Counted from the first letter of the stretch, positions 53,216-62,845 are shown. The stretch: DNA of 64,000 bases from Bacillus sp. MM2020_1 (GCA_011250595.1 JAANMP010000016.1:1-64000); one strand, 5' to 3'. A program made the numbers and translations. The notes: a model not told the origin generated them from the letters alone.

Positions 53216-53722
53216 TTATTCTAAGTCAAACACTTCTACGATTCGGTCTGCTTTTATCCGGTTCTGGCAGAGCTTAAACATTTGTGATAAAAACACCTCC
53301 ACATCAAGTGATGAAGAAGGCAGTTGGATTTGAACGGTTGTTGAACCGAACATTTGCTTAAAATAGGCTTTTCTTTGGTCATTTTTCCCATCACGTTTAA
53401 ATGGCTTGTATGCCCAGATAATATGTGGAACTCCGTCAATTTCCTGAATTTGTCGTATCTCTGCACAGGTCGTGGACCGATCATGCGCATAAATGACTAA
53501 ATAATAGTTGTCATTACGATGCCAATCAATGAATACAAAGTAATAGCCCGTATCGTTATCTGGCCGGGTTACCTCATAGGCTGCTAATGTGGGTTTCCCG
53601 TTTGTCCATTGATGGAACTTCGGCAAGCTGCCATTAATAATTTCAAGTTTTTTAATCCCATAGAGGGATGGCTTAGAGGACTCGATACAGTTTGCTAAAA
53701 AAATAGCTTGTTCTTTTTCCAA
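53216..53722 (-). CDS. Conserved-looking hypothetical protein
   Basis: 168 residues from the TTG at 53722, eight bases after AAGGGG; the frame extends to a TTG at 53794 that has no ribosome site. Predicted mixed alpha/beta: a helical N-terminus, then strands PTLAAYEVTRPDNDTGYYFVFIDWHRND, YYLVIYAHDRST, and a C-terminal helix with DVEVFLSQMFKLCQNRI. No family is recognised. It has no signal peptide or membrane segments. Probably co-transcribed with the zinc-ribbon gene. Confidence 0.5.
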   Translation of the reverse strand: MEKEQAIFLANCIESSKPSLYGIKKLEIINGSLPKFHQWTNGKPTLAAYEVTRPDNDTGYYFVFIDWHRNDNYYLVIYAHDRSTTCAEIRQIQEIDGVPHIIWAYKPFKRDGKNDQRKAYFKQMFGSTTVQIQLPSSSLDVEVFLSQMFKLCQNRIKADRIVEVFDLE

Positions 53723-53881
53723 CTTTGATTTCCCCTTTATGTCTTTGAACCAATTATACTTTGAAAGTTGATTGAAAAGAAAAGAATGTCCCAATTTACC
53801 GTAAACTTATTTTTAACTGCCATGGAAAGTGTTATAATATATTTATTGATTATTCAGAAAATTAATTAAAGGGAGGTTCTC

Positions 53882-55564
53882 ATGATGAATTTTTACAAAG
53901 AGGATTTGCAGTTTCAATCCTTGCTAAAAGAGTTACTCAGTCCAGCTTTTTTCGAGTTTGCTGACAAGGAGCTGACAGTCTTTGGTGAGAAATGCGCCAC
54001 TGTCATTGATGCTCGGGCTAGGTTTACGGACCGGGAAGGACAGCCGCGCTTAAACAAATACGATGCTTATGGTGAAGATATTTCTGAAGTATGTGTGAAC
54101 GAAGGCTATAGGAGAACGGTTGAGGAAACTTACAATACGGGAATTGTCGGTTATATTCATAAAGAAATTCCAGTACTCGGGGAAAAGGGAAATTACATTT
54201 ACTCATATGCGCAAGGCTATCTGCTTTCACAAACAGAACCTGGTTTCTATTGCCCTGTAACTTTGTCTATGGCAACGGCTTATTTACTTACCCAATATGC
54301 TTCTGACGAATTGAAGGAGCGGTTTTTGCCACATGTTCTTTCAACAGGTGAAGTTCCTCTCTACGAGGGGGCGACATTTTTAACAGAGCGCCAAGGCGGC
54401 TCCGATGTCGGTGCCAATGAGACAAAGGCTGTGGAAGAAGGCGACCATTTCAAACTTTATGGTGAAAAATATTTCGCCTCCAACGCTGGTATGTGCGGGG
54501 TGGCAATGGTTTTAGCACGGAAAGAAGGGGCACCGTCCGGGACGAAGGGGCTGACTTTATTTGCCGTACCATGGCGGAACCAGGATGGCTCGTTAAATGG
54601 AATTCGGATTCGCCGCTTAAAGGATAAGCTCGGTGTCAGGGCCGTCCCTTCTGCGGAGGTAGAATTTGATGGTGCAGATGCTTTTGTAGTTGGCGATCCT
54701 GCGAAGGGATTTTACTATATGATGGAAGCTCTTAATCTATCAAGAGTCTGCAATGCCGTTGCCTCCTTAGGAATTATGAGAAGGGCCCATCATGAAGCGA
54801 AAGAGTATGCCTTTAGAAGGGATGCGTTTGGAAGTAAGCTCGCTGACTATCCAATGGTCAAGGACACTCTGACCCGTCTGGCCGTAAAATTGGAAATTGA
54901 AACCCGCACCGTTTTTACCTATCTTCCATTGTTTGAACGGGTCATGAACAATCAGGCAAATCAGAAAGAGACCATTCTTAATCGTCTCTATATCGCCCTT
55001 TTGAAAAAAGAAACAGCTGAACAAGCAATTCATTTTTCGCATGAAGCGATTGAGATGCACGGTGGGAATGGTTATATCGAAGACTTCGTTACTCCGAGAC
55101 TATTACGGGACGCCCAGGTCCTGACTGTCTGGGAAGGAACCGCCAATATTCTTGGGTTAGAGGTTCTAAGGTTAATCGAGAAGTATAAAGCTGAGGAACT
55201 GTTTTTAGAAGAGATGACTCAACGCTTACGGGGAGTTGCTCATTTGCCTTCTGAGTGGACTAATTTGGTAGAAAATAAATTAATTCAATTACAAAACTTA
55301 TCGAAATCATTACGTACGGCATCGACCGACCATAAAACCTTTCACTCGAAAAAGGCAGCCGACCTTATGGTGGAAATTTTTGAGAGTATTGTCGCACTGG
55401 AACAGGCAGCAAGCGGTGACCGTCGTGCCATCAAGGTAATGGAGGTATTTTTAGAGGAAACCTGGAAGTCTGCTTACTTATTTAATGAAGAAATGAGAAC
55501 AGTCAATTATTTTGATGAAATTGTTTTGAATGCAAAGAGTGAGAAACCAGTGACTGCAAGATAA
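53882..55564 (+). CDS. Acyl-CoA dehydrogenase family protein, AidB/long-chain-like
   Basis: 560 residues, longer than ordinary acyl-CoA dehydrogenases (~380). Residues about 60-440 carry the FAD fold: GFYCPVTLSMATAYLLTQYA, ATFLTERQGGSDVGANETKA (flavin-binding), KYFASNAGMCGVAMVLAR, RLKDKLGVRAVPSAEVEFDGA and the C-terminal IEMHGGNGYIEDFVTPRLLRDAQVLTVWEGTANILGLEVLR. A helical extension of 120 residues follows, as in AidB. Likely a flavoprotein dehydrogenase for an acyl-CoA; substrate unknown. Start after AAAGGGAGGTTCTC. A TATAAT-like element lies at about 53834. Confidence 0.85.
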   Translation: MMNFYKEDLQFQSLLKELLSPAFFEFADKELTVFGEKCATVIDARARFTDREGQPRLNKYDAYGEDISEVCVNEGYRRTVEETYNTGIVGYIHKEIPVLGEKGNYIYSYAQGYLLSQTEPGFYCPVTLSMATAYLLTQYASDELKERFLPHVLSTGEVPLYEGATFLTERQGGSDVGANETKAVEEGDHFKLYGEKYFASNAGMCGVAMVLARKEGAPSGTKGLTLFAVPWRNQDGSLNGIRIRRLKDKLGVRAVPSAEVEFDGADAFVVGDPAKGFYYMMEALNLSRVCNAVASLGIMRRAHHEAKEYAFRRDAFGSKLADYPMVKDTLTRLAVKLEIETRTVFTYLPLFERVMNNQANQKETILNRLYIALLKKETAEQAIHFSHEAIEMHGGNGYIEDFVTPRLLRDAQVLTVWEGTANILGLEVLRLIEKYKAEELFLEEMTQRLRGVAHLPSEWTNLVENKLIQLQNLSKSLRTASTDHKTFHSKKAADLMVEIFESIVALEQAASGDRRAIKVMEVFLEETWKSAYLFNEEMRTVNYFDEIVLNAKSEKPVTAR

Positions 55565-55576
55565 ATGAACGCTAGT

Positions 55577-55605
55577 TAGGCTTGCCAGTAAGATGGCAGG
55601 CTTAT
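55577..55605 (+). terminator. Terminator after the acyl-CoA dehydrogenase gene
   Basis: GCTTGCCA-GTAAGA-TGGCAGGC stem followed by TTATTTT. Confidence 0.6.
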
Positions 55606-55663
55606 TTTCTGCTTATACATGATGGGGTTTCCAATTAATATCCAGTAATTGTCGTGAGTTTTG

Positions 55664-55776
55664 GAAAATATGTAATAAGTTCCGAAAAAGATGTAATAAG
55701 AGTCCGAGAATATGTTGTAAGTCACCAAAAATATGTAATAAGTCCTGAAACATATGTAATATGTCTCCAAAATGAA
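55664..55776. repeat. 21-bp tandem repeat, about five units
   Basis: Degenerate copies of AATATGTAATAAGTCCCGAAA stand at a 20-22-bp period. On the minus strand each would read as a seven-residue TYYIF-containing unit, but no ribosome site precedes that frame. The rest of the 55.6-55.9 kb gap shows nothing else of note. Confidence 0.7.
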
Positions 55777-55923
55777 ATACTATTGTCATCTTTTTTAAAA
55801 ATTGCTCTGTTAGAATCGTATAATTGGGACTAATAATCAGATAATCGGTCGAATAGTATATAGAATAATTAGGCCTCTTTTCCATAAGAATGACAGAGAG
55901 TGGTTGTAATTGGAGGGAAAGAT

Positions 55924-58677
55924 ATGACGTTAGAGACACAATTAAAACAGAAAACGTATTATGAAATGTTCATTAATGAACATGAAAATATTCATCCGAT
56001 TCAGGTCCTTGGTGAATTGTTTCAGGAAGAAGCAGTAAAAGACCTACCTGATTTATCCACGATTCGCTACGCGCAGGGTGAAGTGTATTTCCATCATAAA
56101 GATTATGAGGCTGCCATTTTTAAATGGGAGAATATTATCAATGAACTGGAGCCGTGGGCGAAGAAAAATACAGCCGATGCTTATTATGAGTTAGGTCTAT
56201 TATCAACGGCCGAAGATCTCTATTGTGCGATTGCGACTAATAATCTCACTTTAAATACAGAAGTAGCCTTACAATTATTTTCGTTGTATATCGAACGTGG
56301 AAAGCTCGACTTGGCCTTAGCCGTGATTAAAAAAACAATCATCACAAACCCGGATTATCCGAATGTAACGGAAATCGCACGTAACTTTTTTGAGGAACAG
56401 CAGGACTGGAATCATGCAGTTGAACTGGCAATAAACGAAGCAAAACGAACGGAATCGTTAGACTGGTATGAAATGCTCATTTCTTATGTGGAAAAGGGTG
56501 TGACAAGAAATCATGCGCCGAGTTATTTTTCCCAGGCATTATTTGAATTGTTCAGCCTGAATAAACCAATATTTGAAAGACTTGTTTCTGCACTTTGGGA
56601 CAGCTATAAGAATGATGAATCGTATTTTACATGGATTAGAGAAATGAACCAACTGTTATTAAATCTGGATATCAACCAATCAGGAAACTTATCTGTCCTT
56701 TCGAGCCTTCATAAGGAAGCCTTTTTTAACATAATTGATGGAAGGTATTTCATTAAAAGTCTGCAGGATTTTATTCCCGACTTCCTGACCAACTGGTTAC
56801 GACTAGCGGATCGTAAAGATACCGTACTTGCAGCCGCGGCTGTTCTCTCATGGAATGAGCTTTTTCCGGCTAGCATAAGTATGTCAATCGTAAGTGAGGC
56901 TGAAAAACTAATTAGCATGACGGAATCTGATATGGACGAATTAGAAGAGTGCCTGACACTCTTTCATGCGATAACGAATTGGGCACAATCCAATGAGATG
57001 GGTGAGAATCATCGTGTAAAATGGATTGTCCGGAAGTTAGTTGATTTTGACACGCAGCATCTCCTTATTACCGGGTTAGGCGGAAGTGGGAAATCGACGT
57101 TTGTTAACTTAGTGCTTGGAGAAGATTTACAGGACAGTCCAACCTCTTCATTAGTGATGTTTAAAGATTCAACGGAAGAAGAAATCTCGGAAATTACAGA
57201 CCGAGAGATTACAAGTTTATCCGGTTTTTCTGATTTTCAAGAACGGATGGACCGCCGCCGTAATGCCTTGGAGTCGATGATTGAATTTAAGCGTCCAAAT
57301 GCCTTTTTGCAGGAAAATAAGGTCGCGCTCATTGATACTCCCGGATTAAAAGGAAACTATAATGACTCCTATGAAGTATTGAAGAATCTGCAATTGGCCG
57401 ATACAGTCTTGTTTGTACTCGATGCCAATGCACCGTTTACAGATAAGGAAAGAACGGTCCTTGCGAAAATCCAAGAGTTAGCACCTGATATTCCTGTCCA
57501 TTTTCTGCTCAGTAAGACGGATACACTAGTCAATGAGCAAGAAGCGATAAGAGTTTTCGATGAAACCAGGACGAGGATTCAATCCTATTTACCTGATGCG
57601 GAAGTGTTTGCTTTTTCTTCACAATATGAAAGCAGCCAACAGTTAAAGGACTTAAAAGAGTTTATCCAATCGATTAAAAATACAAGAAACATCGAAGACA
57701 AACGTCTGGCAAAGCTATTATTCTTTATCCGCACCACAATCGCCGGTCTCATGCAAAAACGGCTGGATGTTGAAAATCAATTAGTAGAATCGGTCCGCTG
57801 GAACGAGGAGATGCTACAGAAGTTAACAGGTGCAGTTAATCAATTGAAGGATACGGAGACACAAAAAACGAAAGACGTTGTACAGTCATACCGTGCCATC
57901 AAAGAGACAATCGAAAAGGATATTTCAGAGACCGTTCCAAAAATGCTTCAAGAGTGTTCTACTTTTATAAAAGAAGACAGCAATTTTAGCAAGATTCACT
58001 TAGAACTTAATGATGAGATGAATAAAAGACTAGAGGAGTACCTAGATCAGACGGTACTGCCTAAATATTACCGCTTGCTCCAAGATTGGATTGAGGGCTG
58101 TAAAGAGGAGTTTGTGCAGAGTCAGGAATTTTTGAATGAAATCGGTGAAAGTTTTAATCACATGTATGGGGAAGAGCGCCTCGTCCTTGATTGTGATTTC
58201 AAAGTGCTCGATGATTGGCACCGTGATACCGATCGAATGACAAGTCGCTTCCAATTGGAAACGATCAATATTCTACTGCGCAGAACACCGTCGCAATTTT
58301 TACTAAAAAGCGCCGGAAAGTTGTTTGGTGCCCTGTCACAAAATAAGGCGCTCCTCTTTAATAAATACAAAGCTTTTGTAGAAAATGAGGATTATATTGA
58401 GGCTATTTCAGCAGTCAATCAACAGTTTTTCCAGCAATTTGAGCTGTTTGAAAAATCATTGGAGCGAGATGTTATTCTATTTTTCAAGAATCCATTGAAT
58501 TTGTTAAATCGTTCAGCGGAAGAAGCTCGTTCAGGAATTCAGACGAACCAAGAAATGCTGACGAATATGAATACCAATCCTGAAATGTTCCGCGATCCTT
58601 TAACGCTGTTTGAAGTTAGGCTGCGTCAATTTGAATGGATGACCGTAGCAGGCAAAGGCATGCAAACCATATACTAA
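55924..58677 (+). CDS. Large TPR-like plus dynamin-like GTPase
   Basis: 917 residues from the ATG at 55924, after TTGGAGGGAAAGAT. Residues about 1-350 are helical with TPR-like pairs (IRYAQGEVYFHHKDYEAAIFKWENII; LFSLYIERGKLDLALAVIKKTI). The GTPase domain starts near residue 380: G1 GLGGSGKSTFVN, G3 LIDTPGLKGN, G4 LLSKTDTL in place of NKxD. A long helical stalk-like region follows (620-917), ending without a membrane segment. It is like bacterial dynamin-family proteins that act on membranes. Fusion with a TPR-like N-terminus suggests a scaffolded stress or membrane-repair role; the exact role is unknown. Monocistronic, strong terminator. Confidence 0.8.
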   Translation: MTLETQLKQKTYYEMFINEHENIHPIQVLGELFQEEAVKDLPDLSTIRYAQGEVYFHHKDYEAAIFKWENIINELEPWAKKNTADAYYELGLLSTAEDLYCAIATNNLTLNTEVALQLFSLYIERGKLDLALAVIKKTIITNPDYPNVTEIARNFFEEQQDWNHAVELAINEAKRTESLDWYEMLISYVEKGVTRNHAPSYFSQALFELFSLNKPIFERLVSALWDSYKNDESYFTWIREMNQLLLNLDINQSGNLSVLSSLHKEAFFNIIDGRYFIKSLQDFIPDFLTNWLRLADRKDTVLAAAAVLSWNELFPASISMSIVSEAEKLISMTESDMDELEECLTLFHAITNWAQSNEMGENHRVKWIVRKLVDFDTQHLLITGLGGSGKSTFVNLVLGEDLQDSPTSSLVMFKDSTEEEISEITDREITSLSGFSDFQERMDRRRNALESMIEFKRPNAFLQENKVALIDTPGLKGNYNDSYEVLKNLQLADTVLFVLDANAPFTDKERTVLAKIQELAPDIPVHFLLSKTDTLVNEQEAIRVFDETRTRIQSYLPDAEVFAFSSQYESSQQLKDLKEFIQSIKNTRNIEDKRLAKLLFFIRTTIAGLMQKRLDVENQLVESVRWNEEMLQKLTGAVNQLKDTETQKTKDVVQSYRAIKETIEKDISETVPKMLQECSTFIKEDSNFSKIHLELNDEMNKRLEEYLDQTVLPKYYRLLQDWIEGCKEEFVQSQEFLNEIGESFNHMYGEERLVLDCDFKVLDDWHRDTDRMTSRFQLETINILLRRTPSQFLLKSAGKLFGALSQNKALLFNKYKAFVENEDYIEAISAVNQQFFQQFELFEKSLERDVILFFKNPLNLLNRSAEEARSGIQTNQEMLTNMNTNPEMFRDPLTLFEVRLRQFEWMTVAGKGMQTIY

Positions 58678-58685
58678 CTGTCCAG

Positions 58686-58718
58686 AAGAAGGAGGATGTC
58701 CACATACATCCTCCTTCT
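58686..58718 (+). terminator. Terminator of the dynamin-like gene
   Basis: AGAAGGAGGATGT ... ACATCCTCCTTCT stem followed by CTTCATTTT. Confidence 0.8.
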
Positions 58719-58735
58719 CTTCATTTTAGAAAAAA

Positions 58736-59572
58736 TTGTCGTTGAAAATCCCCCGTTATAGCTTAGGGACGCTGGGCGGAGGCAACCATTTTATTGAGGT
58801 CTCTATTGATTCCAATGGCTATCACTATTTAACCATACACACGGGTAGCCGCTATGTTGGGGCGAAGATCGCCACCTATTATCAAAAAGTAGCTATCTCA
58901 AACCTTCGTCAGCAGGATTTAACTGATGCCATTGACCAATTGAAGGCACAAGGACGTCAAAAGGAAATCCAAGCAATGATTCAAAGCTATAAAGAAAAGA
59001 ATCCTGTCATTCCGAATGATCTCGCCTATTTAGAAGGAGAGGATTTTAATCACTATATACATGACATGAAGTTAGCTCAAGCCTTTGCAAAAGCAAACCG
59101 CGAAGAAATCGCCAGAGCGATTACGGAAAATATGGGATTTGAGGTGAACGACCGCTTTGATACGGTCCACAATTATATCGACACCGAGAACTTGATATTA
59201 CGAAAAGGGGCCGTTTCCGCACAAAAAGAAGAACGTCTTATTATTCCAATTAATATGAGAGACGGATCGATTTTAGCTGTCGGTAAAGGAAATGAGGAAT
59301 GGAATTTTTCGGCACCACATGGGGCAGGCCGCGTCTTAAGCCGGACGAAAGCGATGAAAACTTTCAACATGGACGATTTTCATAAAACAATGAAGGGCGT
59401 CTGGACGACGTCTGTTTCAGAAGAAACCTTAGATGAGGCACCAATGGCCTATAAGTCCATGAATGAGATTTTGGAAAAGGTCGAAGAAACCGTTGAGATT
59501 GCTGAATTCATTAAACCGGTTTATAACTTTAAAGTGAGTGAAAAGTTTACACCTGGAAAATATAAAAAATAA
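58736..59572 (+). pseudogene. rtcB: RtcB-family RNA ligase lacking its N-terminal third
   Basis: 278 codons that match the C-terminal two thirds of RtcB: SLGTLGGGNHFIEV, HTGSRYVG (normally HSGSRNLG), DMKLAQAFAKANR, VHNYI, RKGAVSAQ, and the GMP-accepting His in SAPHGAGRVLSR. Full-length RtcB is about 380-480 residues. The missing front contains DVHAGAGCTIG-type and VDIGCGM-type segments with essential Mn ligands (Asp, Cys). No trace of it lies between the dynamin terminator and 58736, and no ribosome site precedes the TTG there. Probably a broken gene, though an N-terminally reduced variant cannot be excluded. Confidence 0.75.
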
Positions 59573-59589
59573 CCGTTTTCCATTTAAGC

Positions 59590-59625
59590 AGACTAGGGTG
59601 CCTCATGTTCGAGGCACCCTAGTCT
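59590..59625. terminator. Perfect 15-bp stem-loop between convergent genes
   Basis: AGACTAGGGTGCCTC-ATGTTC-GAGGCACCCTAGTCT, without long T-runs. Likely a bidirectional terminator. Confidence 0.65.
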
Positions 59626-59628
59626 ATG

Positions 59629-60585
59629 TTAATATCCTTTTGAAAAATTAACTAGATTTATCGGTGGAACCTGACCTGAAAGATAAGCTTTTAAGTTAGG
59701 TATCAAGATATTTTCAATCACTCGCTGATTATAGTGTTCGGTCGCTCCGGAGGTGTGTGGGGTGACAATCACATTTTCCATCTCCCAGAACGTGCTATCT
59801 GGACTTAACGGTTCGGCTTCAAATACATCGAGTCCTGCCCCGGCAATGGTTCCTTCCATTAATGCCTGGATCAGGTCCGCTTCCACGACAATTTCACCCC
59901 GGCCAATATTAATAAAGAAGGCAGAACTCTTCATTTGTTTAAATTGATCCGCTCCAAACAATTGATAGGTTTCCTTCGTAAGCGGTAACGTAACTACCAC
60001 ATAATCACAGATTGGAAGCAGCTGACCTAATTGGTCTGGAGTAAACATTTCATCGACATAGTCAGCCGGCTTTCCGGAGTGCCTGACACCAAGCACGCGC
60101 ATGCCGAATGCTTTAGCGATTTTCGCTGTTTCGTTTCCAATTGTCCCGACGCCGATTATACCAATTGTTTTTTCATGCATTTCTAGTCCCATATGAGCAT
60201 GATGCCAAGTTTTCGTCTGTTGATTTTTAACATAGGTATGGATTTTTCGCGTTAAGGCGAGCATCAATCCAAAAATGGTCTCAGAAATTGGGTAAGCATG
60301 TACACCATTAGCACTTGTCAGGTAAAGGTCTCTGGAATTCATTTCTTGAAGAGGCAAGTAATCAATACCGGCACTCCAAGATTGGAACCACTTTAGCTTT
60401 GATTCCGGGGTGAGGCAATATTCTTCTAACCCGTTTTTCCAACCAGCGATGATTTCAGCATCCTTAACATGATCCTGCCAAATATGTTTATCTTTGCCGG
60501 CAATCAATGCCCAATCAGGAATAAGCGCCTGGATTTGTTCACGGTAATGTGGTTCGATATTGCGGGTGATAACCATTTTTTTCAT
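59629..60585 (-). CDS. D-2-hydroxyacid dehydrogenase family protein
   Basis: 318 residues. NAD-binding loop GIIGVGTIGNETAKIAKAFG at about 139-158, followed by VVVTLPLTKETYQLFG, FFINIGRGEIVVEADLI (catalytic Arg region), GAGLDVFEAEPLSPDS (catalytic Glu) and VTPHTSGATEHY (catalytic His). Substrate unknown: phosphoglycerate, glyoxylate and other 2-oxo acid reductases share this fold. The N-terminal domain is short, as in the PGDH-like YqkF/YoaD-type proteins. Monocistronic; upstream region ordinary. Confidence 0.88.
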   Translation of the reverse strand: MKKMVITRNIEPHYREQIQALIPDWALIAGKDKHIWQDHVKDAEIIAGWKNGLEEYCLTPESKLKWFQSWSAGIDYLPLQEMNSRDLYLTSANGVHAYPISETIFGLMLALTRKIHTYVKNQQTKTWHHAHMGLEMHEKTIGIIGVGTIGNETAKIAKAFGMRVLGVRHSGKPADYVDEMFTPDQLGQLLPICDYVVVTLPLTKETYQLFGADQFKQMKSSAFFINIGRGEIVVEADLIQALMEGTIAGAGLDVFEAEPLSPDSTFWEMENVIVTPHTSGATEHYNQRVIENILIPNLKAYLSGQVPPINLVNFSKGY

Positions 60586-60749
60586 AGGTAAGGATTCCTC
60601 CGTTTAAACAATATGTACTTTAATTATGATAACTGAATTTTTAGGAAATGATAAGGTATTTGTTTACTAGTATCAAAGACAAGGAGCAGGATCTTGTGAA
60701 GAAAACAGAAATACCAATAACAAGTTCATTAGATTAAAGTGTTCATTAT

Positions 60750-60989
60750 TTGGTCACTGCGTTTATGGGTGGAGTAAATACGGTTGTGAACTGTGCAGGC
60801 ATCGGCATAGCGGAGAAAGTACTCGGAAGAAATGGTTTGCATAATCTTTCACTTTTTTCTAAAGTCATCAATGTGAATTTAATCGGTACATTCAATGTGA
60901 TTCGGATTACTGCTGAGAAGATGACTCTCAATGAAGTGAATGAACTCTTTTTATTTACGATGAATGCGGATAAAAGTTCCCATATATAA
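60750..60989 (+). pseudogene. Fragment of a short-chain dehydrogenase (3-hydroxyacyl-CoA dehydrogenase type)
   Basis: [36 protein letters not shown] ... [13 protein letters not shown] is the central part of an SDR, with the NCAG and NVxG motifs, and closely resembles type-2 3-hydroxyacyl-CoA dehydrogenases. The TGxxxGIG cofactor loop before it and the YxxxK active site after it are missing; the frame decays into unrelated residues. It lies upstream of the sigma-54 activator and acyl-CoA synthetase, so an ancestral lipid-degradation gene was probably lost here. Confidence 0.8.
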
Positions 60990-61063
60990 TAGATATTGTT
61001 AAAATATTCAAAAACATCCTTCACTTTTGTTACAATATAGATATATAGAAAAGGGGGGATGAA

Positions 61064-62809
61064 ATGAGCCAATTTAACGAGTTGATTACTCCAGTCGACT
61101 GCATCGTCACCGAGGATACGAGATTATCTGAAGCAATCAGTCTGATGAACAGTAAGAAGTGGAACCTGCTCCCGGTTACAGATACAAACAGAAAACTGGT
61201 TGGCGTTTTTACGCGCAGCGGTTTATTTCAAATGATCATGGACAGGAAGCCCTTAATCACCCCTATCAAATCATATATTAAAGAACATGTTGAAACGCTG
61301 CCAATTTACACTCCCTATGAAAATATTGAAACGATTGTGAAAAACAGTCCGGTGGGTACCGGTGTGGTCATTGATGAGCACCACCATGTCGTTGGAATCC
61401 TCACGAAAACAGATATGGTCATGTCCCTCCTGCAAACATCACAAGAATTAAAAACAGTAAAAATCTTAAAAAGAACTTTAGAAACGGCATTAGACCATGC
61501 CTATGACGGAATTGTTATGACAGATGAAAAGAAAAACATCCAGATGGTCAGTCCTCCCCTGCTCGAATTATTTAATCTTCAACCAGAATCCGTTCTTTCC
61601 AAACCGGTTATGAAAGTATTACCGGACCTTCATCTAGACAACGTGTTTCAATCAGCAACAGCCGAGATTAGCGGTTTCCTTGAAATTAATGGGATTAAAT
61701 ACATAGTCCACCGAATTCCTATCTTAGAGGATGGAAAAGTCATCGGAGCGATTGGAAAAATAGTGTTCCGGCAATTAAACGAGGTCAGTGAGTTATTTAA
61801 AAAACTGCAGAAGGCAGAGAATAAGGCGAGCTTTTATCACCAGCAATTCCAAAAATCAGCGTCTGCGAGGTTTACTTGGGAGAATCTATTTACAGTTGAC
61901 CCATATATGGAAAAATTGAAAAAAAGTGGAGCCAAAGCTGCAAAAGGCAGGTCAACCATTCTTATCCGCGGTGAAAGCGGCACGGGCAAAGAATTGTTTG
62001 CCCAAGCAATTCATAATAGCAGTGCAAGAAGTACAGGGAAATTTATTGTCGTGAATTGTGCAGCAATCCCGGAGGACTTGTTAGAATCAGAGTTTTTTGG
62101 CTATGACGAAGGGGCCTTTACGGGTGCGAGGCAAAAAGGAAAACTGGGAAAATTTGATTTGGCTAATGGCGGAACCCTTTTCCTCGATGAGATAGGAGAT
62201 ATGTCCCTCTCATTACAAGCCAAACTGCTGCGTGTGCTTCAAGAAAGAGAATTCTACCGAGTCGGAGGAACGGTAAGAATTCAAGTGGATGTCAGAATCA
62301 TTGCAGCTACCAATCGTAACCTTGAAGAAATGGTCAAAGAGGGCCTTTTTAGAGAGGATTTATATTATCGACTCAATGTGATTTCATTAAACGTCCCTCC
62401 ACTGCGCGAACGGCTATATGATACGGATCATTTGATTAGTCAATTCATGATTGAGTTGAATCAAATTTTGGGAACCAGCATCACTGGAATTGAAGATAGA
62501 GCAAGAGAAGTGATACTAGATTATGCTTGGCCCGGAAATGTCCGCGAACTGCGGAATGTCATGGAGCGTGCAATGACTTTTGCTGAAAATGGAAAAATTA
62601 GATTTGAGGATCTCCCCGAATATATGGTGAAGCAGGTTTCTATGAAAGATCCTTCGCTTCATGTATCACTGGTCGAAAACGCTGAACTTGAGGCGATTAA
62701 AAAGGCACTGGTCCAAGTGAAGGGAAATAAGGTTAAAGCAGCTAGATTACTAGGAATCAGCCGCTCAGGTTTATATGAAAAAATCAAAAAATATAAACTG
62801 CCAACCTAA
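61064..62809 (+). CDS. Sigma-54-dependent activator with CBS, PAS, AAA and Fis domains
   Basis: 581 residues. Two CBS domains (about 5-60 and 68-125; DTRLSEAISLMNSKKWNLLPVTD, GVVIDEHHHVVGILTKTDMV) sense adenine nucleotides in other proteins. A PAS domain (about 140-235) follows. AAA+ domain: Walker A GESGTGKE, GAFTGA loop, Walker B GTLFLDEIGDM, WPGNVRELRNVMERA. C-terminal Fis HTH NKVKAARLLGISRSGLYEKI. ATG after AAAAGGGGGGATGAA. Just downstream stand a palindromic site and a -24/-12 promoter for the acyl-CoA synthetase, its probable target. Confidence 0.92.
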   Translation: MSQFNELITPVDCIVTEDTRLSEAISLMNSKKWNLLPVTDTNRKLVGVFTRSGLFQMIMDRKPLITPIKSYIKEHVETLPIYTPYENIETIVKNSPVGTGVVIDEHHHVVGILTKTDMVMSLLQTSQELKTVKILKRTLETALDHAYDGIVMTDEKKNIQMVSPPLLELFNLQPESVLSKPVMKVLPDLHLDNVFQSATAEISGFLEINGIKYIVHRIPILEDGKVIGAIGKIVFRQLNEVSELFKKLQKAENKASFYHQQFQKSASARFTWENLFTVDPYMEKLKKSGAKAAKGRSTILIRGESGTGKELFAQAIHNSSARSTGKFIVVNCAAIPEDLLESEFFGYDEGAFTGARQKGKLGKFDLANGGTLFLDEIGDMSLSLQAKLLRVLQEREFYRVGGTVRIQVDVRIIAATNRNLEEMVKEGLFREDLYYRLNVISLNVPPLRERLYDTDHLISQFMIELNQILGTSITGIEDRAREVILDYAWPGNVRELRNVMERAMTFAENGKIRFEDLPEYMVKQVSMKDPSLHVSLVENAELEAIKKALVQVKGNKVKAARLLGISRSGLYEKIKKYKLPT

Positions 62810-62816
62810 GGAGTAG

Positions 62817-62845
62817 AGTGTCCAGAAATTGGACACTTTAGTGTC
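62817..62845 (+). promoter_or_regulatory. Palindromic enhancer-like site before the acyl-CoA synthetase promoter
   Basis: AGTGTCC-AGAAATT-GGACACT (62817-62837) overlaps a second palindrome GACAC-TTTA-GTGTC (to 62845). It lies about 90 bp upstream of the -24 element, a normal distance for a sigma-54 activator site. It could alternatively be a terminator of the activator gene, but no real T-run follows. Confidence 0.6.

Noticed and set aside
55576..55939. Minus-strand frames rich in TYYIF units as real proteins
   Set aside because: The frames arise from the 21-bp tandem repeat, lack ribosome sites and have no plausible operon context.
59590..59625. Operator or attachment site
   Set aside because: A perfect 15-bp stem between two convergent gene ends is most simply a bidirectional terminator.
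60079..60090. GTGCCTGACACC inside the hydroxyacid dehydrogenase gene as another dispersed element
   Set aside because: It encodes a normal part of the Rossmann domain (LGVRHSG) with no sign of insertion; likely coincidence.
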